A stretch of DNA of 64,000 nucleotides from Anderseniella sp963700735 (GTDB lineage Bacteria; Pseudomonadota; Alphaproteobacteria; Rhizobiales; Aestuariivirgaceae). Every line of letters starts with the position of its first letter. Position 1 is the stretch's first letter. Location: the NCBI GenBank assembly GCA_963700735.1, contig CAVOYR010000008.1, positions 186,001 through 250,000 of the forward strand. Direction: 5' to 3'. The notes under the pieces are model-generated. The model did no database searches. It saw only the letters and a list, made by a program, of their open reading frames with translations, and was not told the DNA's origin. Position numbers and translations under genes: made by a program. This document shows positions 33,658 through 43,368 of this stretch, one piece after another.

Positions 33658-35292
33658 ATGGGCGAATTCAGGGACAGGGGACTTGCGGTACTGGACGGCC
33701 TGATCCTGCCGCGGCTGCGGGAGTTCTGGGCTGCCCGGCACCCGGTGGTGTGGCTGCTGGCGCTGGCCATCGGCGTGGTGGCGGCATTTGCCATTCTCGG
33801 GTTCCGGCTGGCCATCGGCTATATCCAGTGGCTGTGGCTGGGCAACGCCCATGAGAACGTGGTGGCCACGCTTGCCGCCATGCGCGAACCGTGGGTGGTG
33901 GTTGCGGCCCCGGCTGCGGGCGGGCTGGTGGTCGGGCTGATCCTGTGGAAGCTGATGCCGACGCGGCGCGCCCACGGCATTGCCGACGTGATCGAATCCG
34001 GCGCGCTGTTCAATTCACACATATCGTTGCGCACGGGCCTCACGTCGGCGGTGGTCTCGGCCATCTCGATCGGGTCTGGCGCCAGCGTTGGCCGGGAAGG
34101 CCCGGCGGTGCACCTGGGCGCCACCGTGGCTTCACTCCTCGACCGGCAGTTCAACCTGACGCCCGCCGCGCGCCGGGTGCTGCTGGCCAGTGGCGCGGCG
34201 GCGGCGGTGTCGGCCAGCTTCAATGCGCCAATTGCCGGCGTGCTGTTCGCGCACGAAATCATCCTTGCCCATTTCGCGCTGTCGGCGTTCGTGCCGACGG
34301 TGCTGGCGGCCGTGGTTGCAACCCTGATCAGCCGCATCTGGCTGGGTGACTTTCCAGCCTTCATCCTCAGTCAACAGCAGATCGCCTCCTACTGGGAGTT
34401 TCCGGCGTTTGCGCTGCTGGGCCTGGTGTGCGGGCTTGTGGCGGTGTGCTTCCAGTTGTCGATCATGACAGCGGACTGGACGGCGCGGCGGGCAACGCTG
34501 CCGCTGTGGTTGCGGCCCGCGTTGGGCGGCATCACGGTCGGGTGCATGGCGCTGGCCGTGCCGGAAGTGCTCGGCGTCGGCTACGAGGCAACCAACCTGG
34601 CGCTGAGGGAATCGTACGGACTGGGCTGGCTGCTGGTGCTGCTGGTGGCGAAGACCGCAGCCACGGCAATCTCGATTGCCAGCCGGTTTGGCGGCGGGGT
34701 GTTCTCGCCGACCCTTTACGTGGGGGCCATGGCGGGCGGGGCGTTCGGTATCATCGCGGCGTGGGCGTTCCCCGAGTATGCGTCAAGCTACGGGGTCTAT
34801 GCGCTGATCGGCATGGGGGCGGTTGCGGGGGCCGTGCTGGGCGCACCGATCTCCACCGCCGTGATCGTGTTCGAGCTGACAGGCGGCTATGAACTCACCA
34901 TCGCGATCCTGCTGTCAGTGTCGATCGCCTCGATGGTGATGCAGGCGCTGATGGGCAAGAGCGTCTTCCTGTGGCAACTGGCGCAGCGCGGGGTTTTCCT
35001 CGGCGAAGGCGCACACCTGCGTATCGTGCGTACCTCGACGGTGCGCGAATTCCTGATGCCGCTGAGCGAGGAAGAGCAGGCCGACCCGCCGCAACTGGAA
35101 GACAGGCCGAGGCTCATTCCCACCGATACGCTGGAGACGGCGCTGCGTGCGTTTGACGATGGCGGGTATACGCGGCTGGCCGTGTTCGACCGGCGTGACG
35201 GTGGCCACCACATCGGCTGGGCAGACCAGATCGCCGCCCTGGCCACCTACAACAAGGCGCTGATCGCAGCCAACGTGGAAGAGCACAAGTAG
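33658..35292 (+). CDS. ClC-family chloride channel/antiporter with C-terminal CBS domain
   Basis: A 544-residue ClC protein. The selectivity-filter motifs are present: SIGSGASVGREGPAVHLG (GxxxGREGP with the gating Glu) and SRFGGGVFSPTLYVGAMAG. About ten or more helices follow the family pattern, then a C-terminal CBS-like tail (RIVRTSTVREFLMPL and LETALRAFDDGGYTRLAV). Whether it is a channel or a Cl-/H+ exchanger cannot be settled here. ATG 33658 is the first good start after the thioesterase stop, which is 95 bases upstream. Confidence 0.9.
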   Translation: MGEFRDRGLAVLDGLILPRLREFWAARHPVVWLLALAIGVVAAFAILGFRLAIGYIQWLWLGNAHENVVATLAAMREPWVVVAAPAAGGLVVGLILWKLMPTRRAHGIADVIESGALFNSHISLRTGLTSAVVSAISIGSGASVGREGPAVHLGATVASLLDRQFNLTPAARRVLLASGAAAAVSASFNAPIAGVLFAHEIILAHFALSAFVPTVLAAVVATLISRIWLGDFPAFILSQQQIASYWEFPAFALLGLVCGLVAVCFQLSIMTADWTARRATLPLWLRPALGGITVGCMALAVPEVLGVGYEATNLALRESYGLGWLLVLLVAKTAATAISIASRFGGGVFSPTLYVGAMAGGAFGIIAAWAFPEYASSYGVYALIGMGAVAGAVLGAPISTAVIVFELTGGYELTIAILLSVSIASMVMQALMGKSVFLWQLAQRGVFLGEGAHLRIVRTSTVREFLMPLSEEEQADPPQLEDRPRLIPTDTLETALRAFDDGGYTRLAVFDRRDGGHHIGWADQIAALATYNKALIAANVEEHK

Positions 35293-35405
35293 GGGCCAGT
35301 GCTGATGGCGCGTTGACCATGATGTCGCGGCAGGTATAGTCGCAATCATACCCGGGGCAGTTGATAAGCAGGCTGCGTGCAGTGGCTGTGCAAGGAACCG
35401 GCGTG

Positions 35406-36674
35406 ATGACCAAGGATTTCAGGGCGCAGTACAGGGGATCCTGGCTTGAGCGGATGGTGACGCTCGGCACTGGCGACTGGTACGGCCGCGACAAGCTGGG
35501 CCTGGTCATTGCCAATGTGACCGGGTACCTCGCGGCGGTGTCGTCGCTTGGCTTTGCGATCACCTATGCTGCGCATGACTACAGTTCGCTGCAGCCGCTG
35601 GTCTGGGGCAACGTGGTGACGGCTGCCTGCACGTCCCTCACGCCGTTCTTTCACCGCTTCGGGCGGATTGCAGCGGCACTGTGGCTGACGCTGGTGGTGT
35701 GTGTGTCGCTGACCTATTTCACCAGCCTGCTGGGGCGCGAGTCCGGCGTGATGCTGAACCTGATTGCCACGGCGGCGGTGGCGTTTGCCATCCTCGGGCT
35801 CGAGCGCATCAAGCTGGTGGCGGCCATCAACGCACTGGCGGCGGGGCTGATCATCTACAGCTGGTATGCATGGCCGGTGACGGCACCGGGTATCCATGAT
35901 GATCCGGCGTTCCTGCGGCAGATCTTCACCAACGCCATCCTGTCCGTGATGGGGATCATGTTCGTCGTGGTCTGGTATGCGTTCTACCTGGCCAAGCAGG
36001 CGCAGGCGCGGCTGCAGGACCTGATGAAGTCGATGATGCCGGATGCCATCGCGGAACGGCTGATGGCCAACGAGGGCGAAACCATTGCCGAGGCGCACGA
36101 CCACGTGGTCGTGCTGTTTGCCGACATCGTCGGCTTTGTCGAGATGTCGAACCGGCTTGGCGCCTTGCGGGTTGTCTCGCTGCTGGATGACCTGTTCCGC
36201 GGCTTTGACGAAAGTGCTGCGGCGCACGGCGTCGAGAAGATCAAGACCATCGGTGACGCCTACATGGCCGTGGCGGGCGTACCCAGCCCGCATTACTCGC
36301 CGGAACGCGCCATGGCGGCGCTTGCGAAGGACATGTTTCTGCTGGCGAAGGAGGTGGGTGAACGCCACGGCGTCGATCTGGAAATGCGCGCAGGCATGGC
36401 CTCCGGGCCGATCATGGCCGGTGTGGTGGGCAAGTCGAAGTATTCCTACGACGTGTGGGGCGCGTCGGTGAACCTGGCGGCCCGGCTTGAGCACGTGGGC
36501 GCGGCCGGATGTGTTGTCGTCACAGGCGACATCAAGGTGCGGTTGCAGGAAGATCACGAATTTGATCGTGCCGGCACGGTGGAACTCAAGGGGTTCGGCA
36601 AGGTGCCGGTATGGCGGATGGACTGCTCAAACGCGCGGCCTGCAAACGTTGAAGCTGATGCAACGGGTGCTTGA
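35406..36674 (+). CDS. Membrane-anchored class III adenylate cyclase
   Basis: A 422-residue cyclase with about six N-terminal membrane helices and a C-terminal class III catalytic domain. Metal-binding Asp residues are in VVVLFADIVGFVEMSN and IKTIGDAYMAV; the substrate-specifying Lys (VEKIKTIGD) and Asp (SYDVWGASVN), together with the transition-state Asn/Arg in GASVNLAARLE, mark it as making cAMP. ATG 36 bases downstream of GTG 35370-type starts is not needed; ATG 35406 or the GTG at 35403 both have AAGGA upstream. The gene is not in an obvious operon. Confidence 0.9.
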   Translation: MTKDFRAQYRGSWLERMVTLGTGDWYGRDKLGLVIANVTGYLAAVSSLGFAITYAAHDYSSLQPLVWGNVVTAACTSLTPFFHRFGRIAAALWLTLVVCVSLTYFTSLLGRESGVMLNLIATAAVAFAILGLERIKLVAAINALAAGLIIYSWYAWPVTAPGIHDDPAFLRQIFTNAILSVMGIMFVVVWYAFYLAKQAQARLQDLMKSMMPDAIAERLMANEGETIAEAHDHVVVLFADIVGFVEMSNRLGALRVVSLLDDLFRGFDESAAAHGVEKIKTIGDAYMAVAGVPSPHYSPERAMAALAKDMFLLAKEVGERHGVDLEMRAGMASGPIMAGVVGKSKYSYDVWGASVNLAARLEHVGAAGCVVVTGDIKVRLQEDHEFDRAGTVELKGFGKVPVWRMDCSNARPANVEADATGA

Positions 36675-36749
36675 CCTGCCGTGTGATTGCCACCCTAATC
36701 CAGGTGCGACAACGAAAGCGGCAAAATCTGCAAGAAGGAGGGAGGCTCA

Positions 36750-37025
36750 ATGTCCGTAATCGAAGGTGCGTTGATGGTCGTTGCGGCAGTCGTGCTGTTT
36801 GCCTTCGTCCACCGGCTTGTCCGGGCCAAGGGGGCGTCAGCGTTCGTCAAGAGCGATGCATTCGGTGACGGGGCAGCGATCATCGTTTCCGCCGGCATTG
36901 CCAGTGGCCTGGTGCTGTCAGCGCTGCATGCCGAAAGTGACGGGCTGGTGATGGACGCCATTGCCGTCGCCATTATGCTGGGCAGCCTGGGGTGGCTGGT
37001 CTGGCGTCTCAAACGCGCAGCCTAG
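36750..37025 (+). CDS. Small membrane protein of unknown function
   Basis: A 91-residue protein with two or three hydrophobic helices (GALMVVAAVVLFAFVHRLV and a pair in the second half). No family is recognised. A strong Shine-Dalgarno (AAGGAGGGAGG) lies about six bases upstream of ATG 36750, which supports translation. It is convergent with the ribbon-helix-helix gene, overlapping by four bases. Confidence 0.72.
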   Translation: MSVIEGALMVVAAVVLFAFVHRLVRAKGASAFVKSDAFGDGAAIIVSAGIASGLVLSALHAESDGLVMDAIAVAIMLGSLGWLVWRLKRAA

Positions 37026-37243
37026 ATTTCCCCGGTTTTGGCCGCATGCAGGATCTCGACGCGCAGCGCCGAGGACAGGTTGGTCTGCCCGCGAGCTTCA
37101 TCGATGGCGGTGACAAGGCCAGCCAGTGACATGCCGCGGGCTTGAGCCAGCGCGCCAAGCGCGTCCCAGAATTCCGGCTCCAGCGACAGCGATGTGCGGT
37201 GCCCGGCGATGGTGACGGAGCGCTTGACTGGACCGGGGCTCAT
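37022..37243 (-). CDS. Ribbon-helix-helix domain protein
   Basis: A 73-residue protein with a ribbon-helix-helix fold of the RHH_4 type: KRSVTIAGHRTSLSLEPEFW, then ALAQARGMSLAGLV. It is likely a DNA-binding regulator. In Hyphomicrobiales this gene is commonly found next to a DUF4169 gene and fumC, as here. A 44-bp repeat separates it from DUF4169. Its target is unknown. Confidence 0.85.
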   Translation of the reverse strand: MSPGPVKRSVTIAGHRTSLSLEPEFWDALGALAQARGMSLAGLVTAIDEARGQTNLSSALRVEILHAAKTGEI

Positions 37244-37249
37244 TGCTGC

Positions 37250-37293
37250 GCAATGCCGGACGGAAAACCGGTCCCCGCTGCTCGTGGCATTGC
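37250..37293. repeat. 44-bp intergenic palindromic repeat, copy 1
   Basis: Flanked by a perfect 8-bp inverted repeat GCAATGCC / GGCATTGC, with CGGACGGAAAACCGG-like core. It is about 85% identical to the copy at 37490-37533 on the other side of the DUF4169 gene, in the same orientation. Similar hairpins are dispersed in Hyphomicrobiales genomes. Confidence 0.75.
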
Positions 37294-37294
37294 C

Positions 37295-37480
37295 TTACTC
37301 ATCGCCTTCCAGCTTGTGACCGTCCATGTGGCTGCGGGCCTTGTCGGCGGTTGCCTTGTCGAGCTGCCTTTCAGCCTTGGTGCGGCCAAACCTTGCGCGG
37401 TTCTCCTCAGCCTTTGCTTCCTTCTCGGCGCGGGCCCTGGCCTTGCGAAACCTGTTCAGGTTTACGATGTCCCTAGTCAT
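37295..37480 (-). CDS. DUF4169 family small basic protein
   Basis: A 61-residue highly charged protein (MTRDIVNLNRFRKARARAEK, then RARFGRTKAERQL), matching the DUF4169 pattern. Its function is unknown. It sits between fumC and the ribbon-helix-helix gene, each separated by one copy of a 44-bp palindromic repeat. The reading direction is the same as both neighbours. Confidence 0.84.
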   Translation of the reverse strand: MTRDIVNLNRFRKARARAEKEAKAEENRARFGRTKAERQLDKATADKARSHMDGHKLEGDE

Positions 37481-37489
37481 GGATACTCC

Positions 37490-37533
37490 GCAGTGCCGGA
37501 CGGAAAACCGGTAGCCGCTTCTCCTGGCATTGC
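37490..37533. repeat. 44-bp intergenic palindromic repeat, copy 2
   Basis: GCAGTGCC / GGCATTGC ends with the same CGGACGGAAAACCGGT core as copy 1 at 37250-37293. One stem change (A to G) keeps pairing in RNA as a G-U wobble, which suggests the hairpin is under selection. It lies between the fumC stop and the DUF4169 start. Confidence 0.75.
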
Positions 37534-37538
37534 TCCGT

Positions 37539-38933
<1,395 letters not shown>

Positions 38934-39022
38934 GGGTGATGCACTCCGTCGGTCGGCAGAAAGGATGTGAGGCGCGGCATAGCATGGTGCGCGCGGTCAT
39001 TCCAGTTCGACGGATGGACAAC

Positions 39023-39733
39023 TCAGGCCCTGAAGTCCGGATGCTGTTGGCCCCGCGAGCCCATCGACCAGAACGCTGTTTCCAGCCGGCAAGCGGTGGT
39101 GAAGGTGCGAGCCAGTGAAGGCCAGCGCGGCGAGGCCTTGAAGTCCGGCCCCAGCGTGCGTTCGGCAACAAGCTGGAAGCGCCCGGCAGCCGAGCGGGCA
39201 AAGCCCTGGTAGTCTTCGCCACCGTAGGTTTCGATCCAGTCCCTGTAGGGGTGCTTGTCGCGCCTGCCGTGCGTCGCTGCCATCAGGCGGGCGCCGATCT
39301 CGCCATATCCCAGTGCGCACGGGATGAGCGCGCAGAGCAGGTCCAGCAGGTCGCCCTGCATGCCGGCATCCAGAACGAACCGCGTGTAGGCGAGGTTCTC
39401 CGGCTCTTCGCGCGTGGCAGCGAGGGCGGCCTTGGAAATGCCAACGGCGGCGCAGGTTTCGATGTGAAGCTGCATTTCGCCTTCGATGAGCGTCAGTGCC
39501 GTCGAGGTGAACTCGCGCATCTCGTCGATGTCGGTGGACTTGGCCGCAGCAAGTGCCCAGGCGCGGGCATAGTGGATCAGGTAGACATAGTCCTGCTGGA
39601 GGTAATGCAGGAATGATCTCTGCGGCAGCGTACCGTCTTCAAGCCCGCGCACGAACGGGTGCTCCACGTAGGCGGTCCAGGCGGCACCGGCGTCGGCGCG
39701 AAGCAGGCCGTGGAAACTCGAGCCGTAGTCCAT
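39023..39733 (-). CDS. tenA: TenA-type aminopyrimidine aminohydrolase
   Basis: A 236-residue thiaminase II-fold enzyme that hydrolyses aminopyrimidine breakdown products of thiamin, recovering HMP. Key residues: QQDYVYLI (Asp), CALIPCALGYGEI with the catalytic Cys of the TenA_C class, and LETAFWSMG (Glu). ATG 39733 gives the conserved MDYGSSFHGLLR start and lies four bases after the thiD stop; longer starts run into thiD. It is the last gene of the thiM-thiE-thiD-tenA operon. Confidence 0.92.
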   Translation of the reverse strand: MDYGSSFHGLLRADAGAAWTAYVEHPFVRGLEDGTLPQRSFLHYLQQDYVYLIHYARAWALAAAKSTDIDEMREFTSTALTLIEGEMQLHIETCAAVGISKAALAATREEPENLAYTRFVLDAGMQGDLLDLLCALIPCALGYGEIGARLMAATHGRRDKHPYRDWIETYGGEDYQGFARSAAGRFQLVAERTLGPDFKASPRWPSLARTFTTACRLETAFWSMGSRGQQHPDFRA

Positions 39734-39737
39734 CAGG

Positions 39738-40544
39738 TCAACCCTTCTGCGTGGCGTGGAAGTGGTGCGTCGGGCCATGGCCGTGGCCGACATCGAGCTT
39801 GTCCGCGGCGGCAATGGCTTGCGCCACGTACGCCTTGGCCGCGCGGGCGGCTACTTCGGGGTCGCCGGTCAGCGCCAGCTGCGTTGCCAGCGCGGAGGAC
39901 AGCGTGCAGCCGGTGCCATGGGTGTTCTTCGTCACCGTGCGCGTGCCTTCCAGCCAGATGCCGTCGCCCTCCGGCGTGAGCAGGTAGTCAGGGCTGTCTG
40001 GACCCTCAAGATGGCCGCCCTTCAACATGACGCAGCTGGCTCCGAGCGAAACGAGCTTCTGCGCCAGCGCCGGCATCTGGTCGCGCGAGGTGATTTCCGG
40101 TTCGCCGGTCAGTTCCGCCGCTTCGGGCAGGTTGGGGGTGATGAGGGTGGCGAGCGGCAGCAGGCGCGATTTCAGCGCGGCAACGGCGTCTTCGCGCAAT
40201 AGCCGGTCGCCGCCCTTGGCCACCATCACCGGATCCAGCACCACGTTGACAGCCTTGTTGCGTACAAGTGCATCGGCCACTGCTTCGGCAATTTCCGCCG
40301 TGGCGATCATGCCGATCTTGACGGCGTGAACCTCAATGTCTGCAAACACCGCGTCGATCTGCTGGCCGACGAAGGCGGGCGGCACCAGCTCGATGCCGCT
40401 GACGCCTTGCGTGTTCTGGGCCGTGAGCGCAGTCAGCGCCGCCATGGCATAGCCGCCATTGGCGGAGATCGACTTGATGTCGGCCTGTATCCCAGCACCG
40501 CCAGAGGGGTCGGAGCCGGCAATGGACAGTATGTTCGGGATCAT
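39738..40544 (-). CDS. thiD: Hydroxymethylpyrimidine/phosphomethylpyrimidine kinase ThiD
   Basis: A 268-residue ribokinase-fold kinase that phosphorylates HMP to HMP-PP for thiamin synthesis. It shows NILSIAGSDPSGGAGIQAD, DPVMVAKGG and the anion-hole NTHGTGCTLSSALA. Start ATG 40544 overlaps the thiE stop (ATGA). With ThiE and ThiM it completes salvage of pyrimidine and thiazole precursors. Confidence 0.96.
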   Translation of the reverse strand: MIPNILSIAGSDPSGGAGIQADIKSISANGGYAMAALTALTAQNTQGVSGIELVPPAFVGQQIDAVFADIEVHAVKIGMIATAEIAEAVADALVRNKAVNVVLDPVMVAKGGDRLLREDAVAALKSRLLPLATLITPNLPEAAELTGEPEITSRDQMPALAQKLVSLGASCVMLKGGHLEGPDSPDYLLTPEGDGIWLEGTRTVTKNTHGTGCTLSSALATQLALTGDPEVAARAAKAYVAQAIAAADKLDVGHGHGPTHHFHATQKG

Positions 40545-41179
40545 GAGCGGGCCTTTTCGATTTCGTCCTTCAGGCGGCGGGCGGCGTCACGCGGATCAGG
40601 TGCGCCGGCAATGGCGGACACAACACAGATGCCGTGCGCGCCTGCCTTCAACGCTGCGGCAGCGTGACCATGCTTGATGCCGCCAATGGCGACCACAGGT
40701 ACGCGGGCCTGGGCGATCAGGCGGGCAAGGCCGTCAAAGCCGATGGGTGCGTCATGGTCCGGCTTGGTGGAAGTGGCGAAGACGGGGCCGATGCCGACGT
40801 GATCGACAAAGGCCGGGTTGGGCAGGGTGTCAGGGTCGGCCGGATTGATGGAGGTGCCGATGACAATGTCATCGCCAACGATGCGTCGCACCTCGCGCGA
40901 TGGCATGTCCTTGACGCCGACATGGATCCCATCCGCACCGATTGCCTCGACCAGGTGCACGCGATCATTGATGACAAGCGGAACCCCGGTGCCTTCAAGC
41001 CGGGCCTTCAGATCACGTCCCATGGCGGTGAATTCATCGTCCGTAGCGGTCTTGTCACGCAGTTGCACGAGGGTGACGCCACCCGCCACGGCCTGCATGA
41101 CGGTCAGGGCGAGGTTGCCGTTGGCGCAGTCGGCTGGGCCGGCAACGAGATAGAGCGACAAGTCAAACGATGGTTTCAT
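40541..41179 (-). CDS. thiE: Thiamin-phosphate synthase ThiE
   Basis: A 212-residue TIM-barrel enzyme joining HMP-PP and thiazole phosphate. Motifs: VTLVQLRDKTATDDE, LVINDRVHL, IHVGVKDMPS, IGTSIN, GIGPVFATSTKPDHD and VAIGGI. The family residues at HVGQxD and GxSxHS positions are changed to HVGVKD and GTSINP, a modest divergence. Start ATG 41179 overlaps the thiM stop (ATGA). Confidence 0.92.
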   Translation of the reverse strand: MKPSFDLSLYLVAGPADCANGNLALTVMQAVAGGVTLVQLRDKTATDDEFTAMGRDLKARLEGTGVPLVINDRVHLVEAIGADGIHVGVKDMPSREVRRIVGDDIVIGTSINPADPDTLPNPAFVDHVGIGPVFATSTKPDHDAPIGFDGLARLIAQARVPVVAIGGIKHGHAAAALKAGAHGICVVSAIAGAPDPRDAARRLKDEIEKARS

Positions 41180-41974
41180 GCGATGGTAATCCGGGCTGCA
41201 TTGTTGACGGTTGCGGCATCGAGCGAGTGCAGCGCGTCGAGGAACCTGACAGAGAACGTGCCCACGCCCGTGGTGGAGTGACCGGCGAGTTCACCAGCGA
41301 CGCCGTAATAGGCAAGCGCGCTGACGCACGCCTCGAACGGGTCGTCTGTGGTGGCGGCAAAGGCTGCGACGATGCCAGTCAACGCACAGCCAAGTGCAGT
41401 AACGCGCGGCATCAGCGGATGTCCGTTGGCAACGTCGGCGCGGGTACCGGCGGGCGATACCACCAGGTCGACGGCGCCGGTCACGCAGACGATGGCACCG
41501 GTTGCCTGTGCCAGCTGGCGGGCGGCAGCCTCAGCAGCGGCGACGCTGTCGCCTGAATCGACACCCTTGCCCGAGGCACTGACGCCGGCAAGCGCCATGA
41601 TCTCCGACGCATTGCCGCGGATGACCGTTGGCCCCAGCGCGGCAAGGTCGCGGGCCACCGATGTGCGATAGCTGGTGGCGCCTGTGCCGACAGGGTCCAG
41701 CACCCACGGCCTGGCATTGGCGTTTGCTGCGCGGGCTGCAAGCATCATCGAACTCGACCCACACCGGCGTCAGCGTGCCGATGTTGATGGTGAGGGCACC
41801 AATCAGCTTGCCGAACTCCTCGACTTCTTCCTTCGCATGCACCATGGCGGGCGAGGCTCCTGCGGCCAGCAGCACGTTGGCGACGGTATTCATCGCCACG
41901 AAGTTGGTGATGTTCTGGACCAGCGGCGCGCGCTTGCGCATTCGCGACAGACCTGCGCCGCAATCGATATTCAT
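41176..41974 (-). pseudogene. thiM: Hydroxyethylthiazole kinase ThiM, disrupted by a one-base frameshift
   Basis: ThiM phosphorylates hydroxyethylthiazole salvaged from the environment. The N-terminal part reads MNIDCGAGLSRMRKRAPLVQ, then NIGTLTPVWVE, in one frame; the rest (MMLAARAANANARPWVLDPV, on to the C-terminus) lies in another. Removing one T at 41751/41752 gives WVESMMLAARAANA, exactly as expected of the family, so a single-base insertion is the whole defect. ATG 41974 has GGGAGG six bases upstream. All other motifs look intact, which suggests a sequencing error or a very recent mutation. It is the first gene after the riboswitch. Confidence 0.85.
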
Positions 41975-42037
41975 GCCATGCCTCCCTGGCGGTGAAGGAG
42001 GCATCTGGCGCGATGGCTATCGGGGCGCGCCGGACGA

Positions 42038-42119
42038 CTTCCTTCGCCGGCATTATCCGGATCAGGACTGGCGCATCCTGCGGTCTGCATGGCTGACCGC
42101 AGAAAAGATGCCCCAGCAT
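42038..42119 (-). promoter_or_regulatory. TPP (THI-box) riboswitch upstream of thiM, with atypical sensor arm
   Basis: On the minus strand the pyrophosphate-binding arm matches the THI box almost perfectly: CCTGATCCGGATAATGCCGG followed by CGAAGGAA. The other arm is a helix CTGGGGCATC...GATGCGCCAG (one mismatch) topped by CTGCGGTC/GACCGCAG, with a TTTT bulge on the 5' side. The usual CTGAGA on the 3' side, which binds the pyrimidine ring of TPP, is not visible. It lies 64 bases upstream of thiM ATG, so translation or transcription control by thiamin pyrophosphate is expected, pending the odd arm. Confidence 0.8.
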
Positions 42120-42127
42120 TTTGGGTG

Positions 42128-42176
42128 GTAGCGCAAATTGCCCGAAAAGTTGCATGCACTTTTCGGTTTGCGCTAC
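42128..42176. repeat. Long hairpin upstream of TPP riboswitch
   Basis: GTAGCGCAAA (42128-42137) pairs with TTTGCGCTAC (42167-42176) and CCGAAAAGT (42142-42150) with ACTTTTCGG (42158-42166): 19 paired bases with a four-base bulge. It resembles REP-like hairpins of Hyphomicrobiales and lies between the PHP gene stop and the riboswitch. A second short hairpin, GGTCAGC/GCTGACC, is at 42193-42210. No T-run follows on either strand. Confidence 0.6.
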
Positions 42177-42266
42177 AGGGTGCTTCTCAGCCGGTCAGCA
42201 ATCGCTGACCAGCGCCCCTGTCGTGACAGTTACATAGCAACTGCGTGGGCCGGTCTCAAGGCCTGC

Positions 42267-43211
42267 TCAGGCGAGGCCGATGTCACTCAACCAGATCGGG
42301 TTGGTCCAGGCTGATTTGCCATGCTCGTCGCGAACGACGATGCGGAGCCATTTCGATGGCGGGCAGGCGAGCCAGTTGTTGTCAAGTTTCGACAGGTCCA
42401 GCGTGGCGCGCGTGATGGCACGGCCCGTGGTGGATACCGTGCGCGATGTGCCACCGTTGATGGTGATCGCGTTGACCGGCGAGCACTCGATGGTCAGCTT
42501 GCCGTTGTTCAGGTCAAGCGCATGGATCTGTGGCCCTTGCGATGAATAGTACGCCCCGGCCTTGAGCGCCTCAACGAGAGCTTCAGGGTCGAGGCTGTCG
42601 GCCTTCACCATTGTCCAGCCGCCAAATGCATCGTGGTCATGGTCGCGGAAATGGGCGTCGTCGGTGGCGATCGAGCTGAGGTGGCGGCCCTCGGTCAGCA
42701 ACTGGTCGAGCAGGTAGAACCCGTCGCCGCGTGCATTCTCGACCGCGCAGCCGTGGTTGTAGACTTCGACCGCGTGGGCGATGTCGCAGGCGCGGCCATC
42801 CTCGATGGAAAGCTGTGACCAGGAAGGGTGGGCGATGGACACGAACGCGCCGGACTTCGCCGCGCGGCTGGCCAGTGCAATACCGTCCTCGTCCTCGTGG
42901 GCTGGCTCAAAGTCAAGCGGCAGGCCGTTGGCGAGGATGTGCCAGATTTCACCAACAGACGTCTTGGGGGCGTGCAGTTCAGCGCCGATGATGGTGGTGA
43001 AATCCTTGCGGCGCAGCGGGCGGGTGTCGGCGACCGGCCAGTCGTACGTGCCCCAGAAATGGTCCGTCAGGCTCATGAAATCGTAGCCGGCCGACTGGTA
43101 GGCGTTGATCACCTGGTCAGGTTCAAGTGCGCCATCGGACAAGGTGGAGTGGGTGTGCAGGTTGCCGCGCCAGAAGCGTCCGGGACGGGAAAACAGGTCG
43201 ATGGGGTTCAT
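42267..43211 (-). CDS. PHP-domain phosphoesterase (CehA/McbA-like)
   Basis: A 314-residue metal-dependent hydrolase. PHP metal ligands are in NLHTHSTLSDGALEPDQV and LTDHFWGTY, with further His/Asp at GAELHAPK, ISIAHPSW-like VSIAHPSW and DDAHFRDHDHDAF. The C-terminal third may form a beta domain. PHP proteins act on phosphoesters or as amidohydrolases; a substrate is not deducible. Runs toward the riboswitch and stops about 90 bases before the hairpin at 42176. Confidence 0.83.
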   Translation of the reverse strand: MNPIDLFSRPGRFWRGNLHTHSTLSDGALEPDQVINAYQSAGYDFMSLTDHFWGTYDWPVADTRPLRRKDFTTIIGAELHAPKTSVGEIWHILANGLPLDFEPAHEDEDGIALASRAAKSGAFVSIAHPSWSQLSIEDGRACDIAHAVEVYNHGCAVENARGDGFYLLDQLLTEGRHLSSIATDDAHFRDHDHDAFGGWTMVKADSLDPEALVEALKAGAYYSSQGPQIHALDLNNGKLTIECSPVNAITINGGTSRTVSTTGRAITRATLDLSKLDNNWLACPPSKWLRIVVRDEHGKSAWTNPIWLSDIGLA

Positions 43212-43368
43212 GGTTCTATGCAGTTCCTGCTGTCAGGGCGGTCAGCGTGATGCTGGTGCACTGCGCGATATTTGCAACAGCAATTTGACGGAACAGGCAA
43301 TGCCATCAAAGGAAAACGCGGCAGGTTGCCCTGCCGCGTCATCAAGTTCGTATTTGCCTTGCGGCGTA

